Assembly: GCF_022539315.1 (NCBI RefSeq)
Contig: NC_066316.1
Coordinates: 55,119,994-55,183,993 of the forward strand
Direction of reading: 5' to 3'
Length of the DNA: 64,000 nt
From: Serinus canaria
Taxonomy: Eukaryota; Chordata; Aves; Passeriformes; Fringillidae
The position numbers and the translations under genes were made by a program. Under the pieces are notes generated by a model. That model was not told where the DNA came from. It worked only from the letters and a program-made list of their open reading frames with translations, and searched no databases. Below are positions 24,901 through 35,222 of the stretch, piece by piece (position 1 is the stretch's first letter; each line of letters starts with the position of its first letter).

Positions 24901-27900
24901 GCATGAAATTCCATTTCAGAAAAACTATTAAAATTCTAAAGTGCTACAAAGAAAATTTGTCTTTTAGTAATTTCATTTCTACATTTTAAAATTATCAAAA
25001 GACAAGTGCTTGGCAGAAGGAAATTTAGAAAATTATACAGATATGCTGGTTTAGCTTCTTTTTTAATAAAGATTATGTAAACTTTATTTCGCTGCAGTGT
25101 TCTATTTAGTTATCTAATGTTTCATTGTTTATAGATTAGGTTGGTGGAAGATTGAAAAATCTGGTATTTGTTATGCATCTATTGGCTTAGAGGAATCAGT
25201 TTTATTTAAAAAAATCTTGAAGTTTAATCTAAAACATTTTAAATTTATTTGTAATATCTTATCTAGAATATAAGAGAATGGGATATTTGGATATAACTCA
25301 TCTGTAACAGCTGTTAAAATCTTTATTAGAATTTGATTTTCAATAGTGTTATATTTGTAAACTGTTTTAATATCTTTCTTTAGACTTCTTAGCAAGTATC
25401 TTATTTCATGTTCAGAAACATGAACTCAGGCTCCTTCTAGAGTGGTTCGCTCCTCTCTAGAGTGACTGCTAATAGTTCAATTTTAATATCCTTTAAAAAA
25501 AATTATGATACTTGAATTCCTTATTTTCTACTATCTAGACTTGTTAATATTAATAAACTTCTTGTATTGTTAAGAGCTCATGTGCCAAGTAAACTTATAC
25601 AGTTTACTTGGTGACAGGGATGAGAATCTTCATTTTAGAGTGCATCTTGTTGCTGAAGGAACAAAGTCATGTTCAAGCCAACTGAACTCTGTTTATTTCT
25701 TTTTTAAAAAGTAAATTGAATAAACATTGTACACATTAGATGGGTGTAAACAGAAAAGAGGAAGGGTCTGGGTCTTTTTTTTTCACATTCTAGGGGGAGA
25801 GGAGAGTTGGGTTTCCATTGAGGCAAGACTTGGATTGGGTAAACCCCAGCAGTCTCACACACTTCACCTTCAGAGCACAGTTTCAGTCAGCTTAAGCAAA
25901 GCCTGTCTCATCTTCCAGCCAGCTGTATGTTTCTTCTTTCTCAGCTCTTGCAGTTTTGAGGCCACTGTGCTAATTGGATCAGTCCGCTGATTTGGCTGAA
26001 AATTGCCTGTTATGGAACAGTTGTAGGACAGGTCTGACTTAGATTATAGTCCTAGGATTGGAAGAAAAAGTGAGTTGGGCTTGGCTTCCCTTTTGGTGAA
26101 AGCTCAGTCCTTGGACAAGGAGCCCACACTCTCAGAGATGTTCTCATTAGTGCCTTAAATGGGAAATTGAACTAATATGTTAACCTAGTTTAAATCTATC
26201 CATATTTTCTCTTTGAAAGGGCTAGGTTTTTTAAATGCTTATATGTTTATTTTAAAATCTGTTTTGCTAAGGGTTTGTTTATGCAACTTAATTAACATTT
26301 AGGATGTAAATCTTAGGAAAAATCAAGGCAGTGCTAGCTTTTGTCAGCCTCTTGCAGGTTAATTTTTGATTTTGTGTAACCACATATTATCAAAACAGAT
26401 GCTGGAGATAAATTGGGAGGTAGGGGCACTATACATGACATGGCCAATGAAACGGATATTTGAACCCTCAGGTTCAAAGTGTCTGTGCTGTGCTGAGTAA
26501 GAGTGGGGCTAAGGATGCTGGTGACATCCCACCCGCATTCCATTTTTATTGATCACATGAGCAAAAGGGAGGTCCTGCGTCAATCTCCCTTAATTCAGAG
26601 AACTCCTAAATTTGAAATCTGAAGGTGAGCATGTATGAACAGGTGCATGTTAAATAAAGCTGCAATAAAATACAGGTTACAGTCCACTCTTAAATGACTA
26701 TTGACCTACCCCATGGGATGCCACTATGCAAAAATAGCATATTGAAGATTCAGCACACATGTTGAAGCACAAACTCACATGTCATTATTTATCCACTGCT
26801 TCTCACCCTGTAGTAGCCAGCAGGGACACAGATGTGGGACTTTTCCCTCATCTAAGATGCCACATAAAATTGAGCTCAAATGCATACCCTTGTTCTGAGT
26901 AAATCAGATATGAGGATAGATTGGGACATTTTGTTTGAAAGGGGCAAACACATAGTTATCAAGAGATAACTACATTTAACAAGCCTACAACTTTTCTGCC
27001 AGCATAAAAGGTCTGTCAAAATTTCATTAGATTTCACTGCAGTTCTTAATAAACCTGTGTTGGAAGTAGTCAGTTTGAAGCAATATGACCTAAATATCTG
27101 TCATGTGAACCAGTTTCTTGGTCATCTTATTCTGAGCACTGTAGGCACACATGCCACTACAAATTTTAAAAGCAGAAGGATAAAAATTATGTGAAATTGA
27201 AAGCCAAACTGCCTCTTCCTATCTTTCACCAATATGACTGTAAAACAATATCTATTTTAATAAAGTTATGAGTGACTGAACACATCCATGGAGGTGAACA
27301 ATCGGGACTGTGACTGGCAGGTGACTTTTTCTTGCTCCACAGGGCAATTTTAGATTCCATGTTGTCTTCATTCTACTTTTTTAAAAAGCTGTTGTGTCAT
27401 TCCTATGGTTGAGTTCCTTAGTCTGAGAAATAGCTTAAACCAGCATTTCTGAGAAGTGTGTGCCTCTTCTTTTCCTCAGCTGTGGTTTCATTTTGCAAGG
27501 CTTGAAGAGCAATACTCTTTCAAGGCCACCTGTGTCTTCTTCAGTTATTCCATTGGCACACCATCCACTGTGATGAGAATGGGATTTGGGAATTGAGCTG
27601 CATTAAAAACAAAAATGAGTGAAATATATTCATTTATAATATATACAGTGGCATATATTAATTCATTATATATAAATGATACATTTGTTTATAGTGCCAT
27701 CACTTCTTTGATCATCACTTCACTTATACTGCACACCAGCAAACAAGGAAGATCAAGAATATCATAAAGTAGTAGAGCAACAAACTCTGTCCCAAAGCCA
27801 TGATTGCTATGGGCTTGACTTCCAAGTTCCAAGCTGTTCAATGCTGGTAGGATGTTGCTGTCAAGTGTTTGCCAGAAGGCATTGGTAAGAGGTGCAAGAA

Positions 27901-30900
27901 CCTGTGTTCTGTATGCTCGAGAAAAAAATTTATATAAATGTATATAAAATGTATAAAAATGTATATAAAAAATTAAATTGCACTCTACAAAAGAGAATTT
28001 GACAGTCCTTTACTTTTTGAGGTAGTGTGTGAGTAAATATGTAGGGCTCTAAAGTTATTCTTGCATTTTTGGCGTCATTTTGCCCAAGTATTTAAATGGT
28101 AAAATCATCATTTAAGAAAGCAATGCCAGTGGTGTGTAAATACACTGTTTGAGGTATAACAGCATAGTACCAGCAGTTCTTAAAGATTTACAAGTGGTTT
28201 TCTTCTCTGTTTAAGGTGGCCTAAGACATGCAGTAGCCAGTATTGCTGGTGTTGAGGCTTACAAATACATGAAGTTCGAAGGAGGAGTGCATCGTGTTCA
28301 ACGGGTACCAAAGACAGAAAAACAAGGTCGCATTCACACCAGCACAATGACTGTTGCAATATTACCCCAACCCACTGAGGTAATATTTATCTTTCAGTAT
28401 TACAGAACTTACCAGGAGCAATGTTTGATACCAAGTGTTTTCTGCCTCTCTTGATATTCTCACATAATGACTTTTTTAATCTTAATTTTAAATTAGATCA
28501 TATCTGTTATTTTATTTTTATCACAGGGATGGAATAAAGAATTTCTGTCTTTTCTCATAATCCTAATTTCAGTAAAGTCACGGAACTATGTCACTTTAAT
28601 TAATTCTTGAAAATTCACTGTGATGGTCTCACATGTTTTGTGGAAAACTACATTTTCTGCAAAGTAACAAAAGACTGAATCATTTACCAGGCTCATAGAT
28701 TACTTCTTTTTGCACTTCCTCTTTCCCATTTTTGTAGGGTCCTCACTTGCCTGTTCTAAAATGTATGATAATTCAGTTTTGCTATATTTGCTTGCTTAAA
28801 AGCAGTGGGCTAAGAAAGCTTTGTTTTGGCTAAGAAAGCCTTGTTTTGGTCTTAGTTTCATGTTGATGTAGCAGATTGACAAAGATGTTACTCCTTCCTG
28901 AACTTCCTTGAAAATGTATTGCTCTTTCCTCACAGAGACTCCACCCCAAACCCAAAAAAGGGAATGTCTTCCATTTCATTTAAAAAGCATCTAATCAAGC
29001 TCAAATATTGGTTAACTCTGCCAGAAGAGAATGCAGAGCTCTCAGAAGAGAGGAAAATTAGTGCTAAGCAATGGTTATGCATTAAGTTACTCTTTGACTG
29101 ATTTCTGGGGTTCCATCGTGATGCATTCCAGTCTGACTACCAAGATTTCTTAATATGTTTATAAGAGGATTTGAATTAGTACCCATAAGCATTCAGAAGT
29201 TTGATCTTGCATGAATGTGCCTTCTAAAATAAACTGACTGTGCATATTTGATATCTGTCTAGAAAGAAACAACATAAAATACCTTTTTTCTCTTCTTCTG
29301 TCTCCCATGACAGATGAGGCTGCAAATTAGTCCAAAAGATCTACGGATAGAAACAAAACGAGCCAGTGGAGCTGGAGGCCAGCATGTCAATACCACAGAT
29401 AGTGCTGTGCGGATAGTTCACATTCCAACAGGTGCTGCTTCATCCTTTCCTTAGTACAAGATCTACATTCCAAAACTGCTGTCAGAATTTCTTTTGAAAC
29501 AATGGTTTTATTTTTGAACCTGTGCAACAGTAGGGAAGCGGTTTAACGTAGTTTTCATGTCTATTCGTACTACTCTAAATGCATCATCTTATGCCCACTC
29601 CAGTTTTTAACAGTGAAGAATACTGGCTTTATTAGGTAAGCTCTAATTTTGCTATTAAGCATGACACTCTAAAAGCAGTCAGATCAGTTTCTATCAAAAA
29701 ATTATATTTAAGCTTTCAGATAATGAAAATCACACCGAAAAATGGAGTAGGTTGAAATCTAATGATCTGAATTTTCTTGACTAGTCTCCAAAACAGAGAT
29801 TGTGCTATTTTCATATTAAAACATTACTTCTAATTGCAGAGTCTACTCAGAATGCCAGCTCCCATTCGTCTGCTGGCTCCTTTCCCGTAGATGACACACA
29901 TAATTAAGAGGCCCATCCCTCTGGCTCAGGTTAGGAAACATAGCAGGGATAAGATACACCCTCAAACACTACCTGATTTTAGCTGTTGTATGGGGGCTTT
30001 TTATTGCCATTCCTAAGCTTTTTACTTCCCTTTGAGCAATTCACAACAGGCTTCTTGACTTTCATTGCATTTTAACTTTTCTCTACCACAAACATTCATC
30101 AGGCTTTACACAGTTTCAGGGTAATCCCAAGCCCTCTTTATCTTCATGTATCCGGATTTTTGCCACCCATTTTGTTGTATCTGTTCAAAACACTGATCCA
30201 TTCTGCACTTATTGTATCACTTTAGTAAAGCAGAAGGCAAGCAGTGGAGAGGTTAAAATTCTGTTAACTATATGGTGACAAAAACATTGCCCAGATTAAA
30301 AGTGTTTTGCATTGCCTATATGTTTGGATAAAAACACAGCAAACTAAAAACAGATTTTCATTTTTGCTGATGGCAGTAATTAGGGTGTGTTATAGAAATC
30401 TTAAAGTGTATTGCAATTTTTTTGCACTTATACACAGTTAATGGAGAGGGGGTTTATGCCTCACATTAGCTCCAGACTTTTTCCTCTTCCACTTTTCCCT
30501 TTTTCATTTCTCTGATCTCTCTTCCCTTAAAATTGTCCTGTTGCTTCTTCTATTTCTCTCATCCTAAATCTTTTTATAAACCTTCACTGTGATCCAAAAT
30601 GCTGTTTATAAATAAGTCTTTCAGAAAGTAATACTATGTAATCCTATAAAATCATCCTCTAATATTACCAGAGCTACTTAATAAGTCCAGATAACAACTT
30701 GGCTCATACTATATTTCTTCTTCCTGCTCCTTTTTTGGGCCTTTCATTTCTTACCTTTAATTGTGTGTTTTGGGATGAGAAAGCACACCTTTCTATTTTT
30801 TTAAATAAAATAGTGCTCACTTTTTCATATTCTGATCATATGCTAAGCAGTCACTATCTTATGTATTTTACTGTTCCTTAAATTCTACATTTCCTGGAAC

Positions 30901-32172
30901 TGTGGCCAAAATTTATGAGTAATGAAGGTGTCTTTTATAAGTCAGATCACATCACATATCTTTTATTTCATTATCCATCTGTTGTTCAGGTGAAATAAAT
31001 TTCCACTGAATTAAATTTCTTGTCTTATGGCTTAAAGCACCTGTATAACTGAGCCTACACGTCTCTCCCAAAATGTTTCATTACTCATTAATAAACCTGG
31101 ACTTCTACATTCCCAGTCCAAATGTAACAGCCTAATATAACATATAAAAAATCTTCCAGAAATTGCAGAGCTCTTTTAGTATGTGTTAATCTTAAATGCT
31201 AAATGTCACGATATTTTTGACAGGGATTGTGGCTGAATGTCAGCAAGAAAGATCCCAAATTAGAAACAAAGAGAAGGCTATGCAAATGCTATGTGCTAAA
31301 CTATACAACGCCAAACTAGAAGAAGAAACCAAAAAGAGAAACTATGCTCGAAAGATTCAAGTAAGTTTCATTTAGTTGTGATCTAATTCTGTATAAGCAT
31401 ATGTCTTTAGGGTAACACCTTTGTTGAACACCAAGTAGTAAATAGAAATACAGAGCAGCAGGAGCCCAGGAAGGACTTAAATGAGGCAAAAAAAAGTCAA
31501 AGAATCACAGAATGGTTTGGATTGGCAGGGACCCTAAAAACAATCTAGCTCCAACCCTCCTACCATGGGAAGGGATGCCTTCCACTAGGCCACTCTGGAG
31601 AACAAAATTTGTGGAGTCCCCAAGCTCTCTGAACAACAGCTTTGCATTTTGCTGCAGTAGTAAAGGCTAAATATTAGCCAGCCTTAAAATTTCAGAAGTA
31701 GATAAATCCTAGAGATCCAGTGAAACAAACTGGATTGCAGCATGAAGAACCAGAATAGGATTAGAAAAGATGCAGTAAAATTGGTTTTTCACATGTTTGA
31801 GAACAATTACTGCAGCTGTAGAAGTGATCTGAGTGCTATGTAGCTAACAAATTTTGTATAGTCATGTGAGGAAGAGAAACCTTTTGCTTTATATGCCTAA
31901 TCACTATTTCACCATTTTTAAAAGATGATGGTAAACTGATTCTTCTTGATCAACAGATTGGGACTAAAGGAAGATCAGAGAAGATCAGAACATACAATTT
32001 TCCACAGGACCGGATTACAGACCACAGAATAAGCAGATCAGTGCATCACGTTGAGTCTTTCATGCTAGGGGAAGAAATGCTAGATGAAATGATACAAACT
32101 CTGAGAGAATATGCTGATTATGAATCTCTAATGGAAATTATTTCAGAAAATGAAAAAAATAATTCCTCCTGA
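21655..32172 (+). CDS. MTRF1L: MTRF1L, mitochondrial translation release factor 1-like (mtRF1a)
   Basis: The seven coding exons are 21655-21937, 23298-23377, 24554-24737, 28216-28379, 29314-29431, 31224-31360 and 31957-32172. They join in frame to 1182 bases, 393 aa (human 380 aa). The product is the class I release factor that reads UAA and UAG on mitoribosomes and hydrolyses peptidyl-tRNA. The N-terminus (about 45 residues, rich in Arg/Ala/Leu, no acidic residue before Glu29) looks like a mitochondrial targeting peptide. A charged helical region follows (about 50-121). The decoding PxT motif is PKT at 214-216 within [18 protein letters not shown]. The catalytic GGQ is at 258-260 in SGAGGQHVN. 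The tail [14 protein letters not shown] is typical of the family. The start ATG has G at -3 and lies in the CpG island. The paralogue MTRF1 is less likely, because it carries insertions around the decoding motif and a longer N-terminus. Confidence 0.96.
21977..21984. promoter_or_regulatory. Full palindromic CRE (TGACGTCA)
   Basis: A perfect CREB/ATF consensus 40 bases into MTRF1L intron 1, inside the CpG island. The match is exact; binding is inferred only. Confidence 0.6.
22152..22188. promoter_or_regulatory. G-quadruplex-like run next to palindromic E-box
   Basis: Four G-runs of 3-4 bases separated by one or two bases occupy 22152-22170 and overlap GC-box (Sp1/KLF) consensus. Immediately downstream is the inverted repeat GGTGACAC-AC-GTGTCACC (22172-22189) with a central CACGTG (22179-22184), a USF/MYC-type E-box. 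Confidence 0.5.
22790..22972 (-). mobile_element. CR1 LINE fragment (3' end, minus orientation)
   Basis: The segment reads as the reverse complement of a CR1 3' region: an ACAGAATAGCTGGTGTGGAA start resembling the usual CACAGAAT...GGTTGGAA, then CCAGTCCACCC, GTATCTCCAAAGATGGA and CAACCTGTGC. It is a diverged old copy of about 180 bases in MTRF1L intron 1. Confidence 0.75.
23298..23377 (+). CDS. MTRF1L: MTRF1L exon 2
   Basis: An 80-base exon between TATTTCAG and donor CAG|GTTAGA. It encodes [20 protein letters not shown]... ending ELKQQ (residues 95-121), a charged helix of the RF1-like N-terminal domain. Its length restores phase 0. Confidence 0.93.
23378..24553 (+). other. MTRF1L intron 2
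   Basis: A 1.2-kb intron with a short CR1 3' tail remnant at 23451-23488. Open frames at 24203-24557 on both strands overlap each other and the exon 3 acceptor; they appear to be chance. Confidence 0.85.
23451..23488 (+). mobile_element. CR1 3' tail remnant
   Basis: CCCTTCCAACCCAAACTATT followed by CTATAATTCT matches the typical CR1 end (CCTTCCAACCCAAACCATTC, then TATGATTCT). Only about 38 bases are recognisable. Confidence 0.5.
24554..24737 (+). CDS. MTRF1L: MTRF1L exon 3
   Basis: Acceptor GTATTCACAG precedes ATAGTGTTGC; donor ACTAG|GTCAGT. It encodes [15 protein letters not shown], then the conserved [14 protein letters not shown] and [11 protein letters not shown] (residues 122-182). GVGGQEA here is a structural motif of RF1-type factors, not the catalytic GGQ. 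Confidence 0.95.
25585..25611. repeat. Perfect hairpin, 11-bp arms, 5-base loop
   Basis: CCAAGTAAACT and AGTTTACTTGG flank TATAC. Pairing does not extend convincingly beyond this, so it is too short for a miRNA precursor. Confidence 0.75.
27927..27976. repeat. AT-rich minisatellite (TATAAAATG-like units)
   Basis: Several imperfect units of the form ATGTATATAAA repeat in tandem over about 50 bases in MTRF1L intron 3. Confidence 0.7.
28216..28379 (+). CDS. MTRF1L: MTRF1L exon 4 (codon-recognition motif)
   Basis: The acceptor is TTTAAG, a less common AAG, preceded by a pyrimidine-rich tract (TTTTCTTCTCTG). The exon encodes residues 183-237 including [20 protein letters not shown] and [19 protein letters not shown] is the PxT stop-codon reading tripeptide of UAA/UAG-specific factors. 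Donor GAG|GTAATA. Confidence 0.96.
28380..29313 (+). other. MTRF1L intron 4
   Basis: A 0.93-kb AT-rich intron. It includes a 20-bp tandem duplication at 28808-28847. No other feature is visible. Confidence 0.85.
28808..28847. repeat. Tandem duplication, 2 x 20 bp
   Basis: Two adjacent copies of GGCTAAGAAAGCTTTGTTTT differ by a single T/C change. It is a local replication-slippage type duplication. Confidence 0.85.
29314..29431 (+). CDS. MTRF1L: MTRF1L exon 5 (catalytic GGQ)
   Basis: Acceptor CCATGACAG; donor ACAG|GTGCTG. It encodes residues 238-276, with [20 protein letters not shown] containing the universal GGQ motif that enters the peptidyl-transferase centre. The Gln is the residue methylated by HEMK-type enzymes in this family. 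Confidence 0.97.
29432..31223 (+). other. MTRF1L intron 5
   Basis: A 1.8-kb AT-rich intron with only short chance open frames. I see no repeat family or regulatory motif worth naming. Confidence 0.85.
31224..31360 (+). CDS. MTRF1L: MTRF1L exon 6
   Basis: Acceptor TTTTTGACAG; donor CAA|GTAAGT. It encodes residues 277-322, [20 protein letters not shown] onward to KRNYARKIQ. The CQ(Q/D)ERSQ(I/L)xNK motif is family-typical. Confidence 0.95.
31361..31956 (+). other. MTRF1L intron 6
   Basis: A 0.6-kb intron carrying a minus-orientation CR1 end at 31496-31602. Confidence 0.85.
31496..31602 (-). mobile_element. CR1 LINE 3' end (minus orientation)
   Basis: AATCACAGAATGGTTTGGAT begins a close match to the reverse complement of a CR1 3' UTR, continuing with CAGGGACC, CTCCAACCCTCC, TACCATGGGAAGGGA and GCCTTCCACTAG. 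It is about 105 bases long and lies within MTRF1L intron 6. Confidence 0.85.
31957..32172 (+). CDS. MTRF1L: MTRF1L exon 7 (C-terminus)
   Basis: Acceptor ATCAACAG. It encodes residues 323-393: [19 protein letters not shown], the TDHRI segment, and [17 protein letters not shown] ending NNSS before TGA at 32170-32172. The tail is a few residues longer than the human protein, which ends ...EIISQKV. Confidence 0.96.
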   Translation: MGTKGRSEKIRTYNFPQDRITDHRISRSVHHVESFMLGEEMLDEMIQTLREYADYESLMEIISENEKNNSS

Positions 32173-32855
32173 ACATTATTCTTTCTCAGGCCATTACAAC
32201 AGATGTAGACCTTGGTCGTCTAAGAAGCTTCTCAGAGCACTACCCAGAAAATGGAACTTCTTTTCAGATCTTGAAAAGCATCACGACTTGTTTCCTCATG
32301 AATATTAAACAGTTTTCTTACTTGCTGAGTAAAAGACTTTATTATCTTCATATAAGACATTATTGCTGCAGTAGTACTTTTGAAAAGTTTATTTGACTGC
32401 ACCAAAAGTAACAGCAGTTTTTAACTTCTACTGAGAACTGATACACCACTCTCAAAAGGTATGCATGTGTTAAAAAAGGAGTTATTTCTAGTTCCCATTT
32501 TCATTTAAACTATGGCTTAACCATCACACAACAGTGTGAAATGGCTTACTTGGGAGAGCAAAAAAAATCCTATTTTGTTTAAGTGATTGGAAAAAAGTGA
32601 TAAATTAATGACCCCACTCTATCTATCCACATATTTATTAATCACTTACATGTGTCATGGGAAAGGGAGTCAAAGAGTATCTCTGTCATGTTTTCAAGGC
32701 CTTCAGGCCCTTATTTATAAATACAAAAGAAGTTTAGGAATATCCCTTGTCTGAGGAAAAAAAGCCATGGAAGCAAAGTGACAAATCATATGAATAGGTT
32801 TTGGAACAAATGTTTCTGTTCTTGAGTCAAAAATAAAAGTAATTGTTACAATACT
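32173..32855 (+). other. MTRF1L: MTRF1L 3' UTR
   Basis: AT-rich sequence after the MTRF1L stop, ending near the AATAAA at 32832-32837. Its extent is inferred from the poly(A) signal. Confidence 0.6.
32832..32837 (+). terminator. MTRF1L: MTRF1L poly(A) signal
   Basis: The first clear AATAAA after the MTRF1L stop codon (660 bases downstream), followed by a T/G-containing stretch. Confidence 0.6.
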
Positions 32856-33988
32856 GTTCATCTGATATTTTAGTATCAAGCTGACTTCAGTTCAGAGTCT
32901 CCTTTACGGTTTTAATGGAATGTCCAAGTTACTGATTTTTCTAAAAGTTATGCGCTATGACTGGCACTTACTGGTTCTGTCTGTTCATTTAACAGCATTT
33001 TACAACATCTGATACATTTGGTTTGATTATCATTATTTTTTTCTAGTAAACACTGCATTGTAACTATGATTAAGTTCCAAGTCTTTTCATTTAAGATGCA
33101 TTCATTAACTTCAGATGAAGGAATGTCTGTGTGCATAAGATGGGGCATACGTATTTCCTTTTGATAAGCTTGAGTCCTAGGTCTGTATTTATTAGCAGCT
33201 TTATAACTCCAAACTGGCATATAAAAAAGTAAAAAGAAACATTGACTCAATGTTTGTGTAAAATAATTAGATACCTATTGGAGCAGAAACTAGGACTGGA
33301 GTCTTCATTCTAACCAGATCAGTATTGTAAATGGAGCACTGGAGAGTATTTGTGGCAGTCCTATGGATGTGACTTAAAGCCAGGCCTTATTATGCCAAGT
33401 GATGTATTGAGTTTGCTGTTCAATTTCATATTCTTCCAAACAAATAAGGACCATTGACCAGGTCGGTACACTGGACTTCTGCATGAAACTTAGATAATTG
33501 TTTAGGTCTTTGTCACCTTAGACCCTCCCCGATCTTCCAGCTTGTAGCCTGTCTGGCCAGATCCTGCCTCCCTATTCTCTGGCTCTTGGACAAACACTAA
33601 ATGTGTTGTTGCCAGGCTCTGATCAGTGTGAGAAAAAACAGACATCATGCAGCTCTGGCAGGAGGCTGACAGAGGTATTCCAAGCCTGGTGTACATAGTG
33701 CTGTATGTAGGGGGATTTCACTGTCCTTGGCCTATCGTGTCAAGACTTGAAGTCCCCCACTTACTCTGTATTAATTTTCATGCAGGGGATGTTGTATCTG
33801 CAAATGCAACCTCCTTGAGCTGTGAGCAGATTGCCTTTCCAGCAGTGGTGGGGATCGCTGCACTGGTGTCCAGTCAGCCTAGCTCCCAGTAGTGCTCCTG
33901 CTCACTCTGCCACCACTGGTAGCATTGGTCACATAAAACAAACACAATTCTTTTATGGGGAGCAGCCCAGATCCTCTGCCAGACTTTA
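32856..33988. other. MTRF1L-FBXO5 intergenic region
   Basis: About 1.1 kb with only small open frames on both strands (up to 100 codons) that resemble nothing I recognise. The short distance and same orientation put FBXO5's promoter directly behind the MTRF1L terminator. Confidence 0.6.
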
Positions 33989-34133
33989 ATCACAGAATGG
34001 GTCACGTTAGAGGGGACCACAGTGGTTCATGCAGTCCAACATCCCTCCTTAAGCCTGGTCATCCTAGAGCACATGGCACAGGATTGCGTCCGGGCAGTTC
34101 TTGAATATTTCCAGTGTGGGAGAGAATCCTTTC
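33989..34133 (-). mobile_element. CR1 LINE fragment abutting FBXO5 promoter
   Basis: AATCACAGAATGGGTCACGT, then GAGGGGACC, GCAGTCCAACATCCCTCC, GATTGCGTCCGGGCAG and GAATATTTCCAG match the reverse complement of an older CR1 subfamily 3' end. Its right edge merges into the FBXO5 CpG island. Confidence 0.8.
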
Positions 34134-34433
34134 CCGGTAAAGGAGCTTTGCACGTTCGGAGCGTGACGGGGCGATGGGCAGATCCCTGGCGCGTCCATTT
34201 AAACAAGCAGACGCAGATGTAGCTGGGCGCCAGGCTGCACTCAGGCGCGGATCAATGCCACAACGCGGCATCCTCGGGTTCCTTCGGGAGCGGGAGCGGT
34301 GCGGGGCCGAGGGCGGGAGGAAGGGGCGGGCGGGAGCGGCCAGCGCGGGAGTCGCGGCCGCGCCACTCGCGTCCCTCCCAGGCGGCCGAGGAGGGAAAGC
34401 GAGGGGCGGGTCCGGCCCCGCCCACCGCGCCGT

Positions 34434-34529
34434 CCATTGGCCCCCGCCGCCTGCCAGCCGCCCATTGGCCGCGTCCGGCGCTCGGGCGCCTCGCCATTGG
34501 CTGCCGCGGTTTTGGACACCAAATTTAAA
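34434..34529 (+). promoter_or_regulatory. FBXO5: Three inverted CCAAT boxes plus CHR-like element
   Basis: CCATTGG occurs three times, starting at 34434, 34462 and 34494 (spacing 28 and 32 bases), followed by TTTAAA at 34524-34529. Multiple NF-Y boxes about 30 bases apart with a CHR (consensus TTYGAA and variants) just downstream are the known layout of late cell-cycle promoters bound by NF-Y and DREAM/MMB. This fits the role of FBXO5 but is inferred; TTTAAA could also serve as a weak TATA-like element. Confidence 0.65.
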
Positions 34530-34539
34530 GTTTTTAAAA

Positions 34540-34599
34540 AGCGCCCGGCGCGAGCGGGACTTACTCTCTGCCCGCGGCGGCGCCGGCGCAGCCCTGCAG
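34540..34599 (+). other. FBXO5: FBXO5 non-coding exon 1 (approximate start)
   Basis: A strong donor CTGCAG|GTGAGC at 34600 follows the promoter elements. A second possible donor is GCG|GTAAGG at 34702. No ATG lies between the presumed transcription start and either donor, so exon 1 appears to be 5' UTR only. The left boundary is inferred. Confidence 0.55.
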
Positions 34600-35167
34600 G
34601 TGAGCGCGGGGCGGGCGGCGAGCTCCGCAGGGAGCCGCTGCGGGACTCCACGGCCGGGGCGCCGCTCTCGGGGGCCGGCTGGGGGGCAGCGGGGCTCCGC
34701 GGTAAGGGCTCTTCGGCTGGGGTGGCGGGAGATGCCGGTGTACGTGGCGGCGGGACCGTGCGGATGCTAGCGGCGCTGCGGCGGGGCCAGACGGACTGGG
34801 GAGGGGATTTGGCGGCCGCCCGGTCTCACTGCTCTCCTAGCCTAGCCCCGCACTAGCCCCGCAGCTATCCCGCCGGAGGGACTGGATGGGACGGGACGGT
34901 GGCGCGTTGGCGGCCAGGGAGCGCCCTGATCCCGCCAAGGAGCCGCGTGTGGGGTGGTCCCGGCGGCTCGCCGCACTGACGGGGCCGGGGCCGGCGGGGA
35001 TGCGGATCGCAGCCCGGCTCCCGCCGGCGGGCAGCTGCGGGCGGGGAGGCGCCGCGCCGCGCTGTCTCCCGCTCGCCGGCCACGCCGTCGAAAGAGCATC
35101 CCCCCGGCGCGCTCCTGCCCTCCCCGCAACCGCCGTTTTAGGGGGGATTCTCTATTGCCGGGAAAAT

Positions 35168-35222
35168 CCTTCATTTTCGAGGAAGCCTTCATTTTCGAGG
35201 GCAGGATGCCCTCGAGAGGGCA
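35168..35222. repeat. 18-bp tandem duplication with adjacent inverted repeat
   Basis: Two adjacent units start CCTTCATTTTCGAGG and differ only at their ends. They are followed at 35207-35222 by TGCCCT-CGAG-AGGGCA, a short inverted repeat. All lies in FBXO5 intron 1, inside the CpG island. Confidence 0.75.

Larger units (their letters stand above)
24738..28215 (+). other. MTRF1L intron 3
   Basis: The largest intron of the gene (3.5 kb), AT-rich. It contains an 11-bp perfect hairpin at 25585-25611 and an AT-rich minisatellite at 27927-27976. No exon-like open frame was recognised. Confidence 0.85.
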
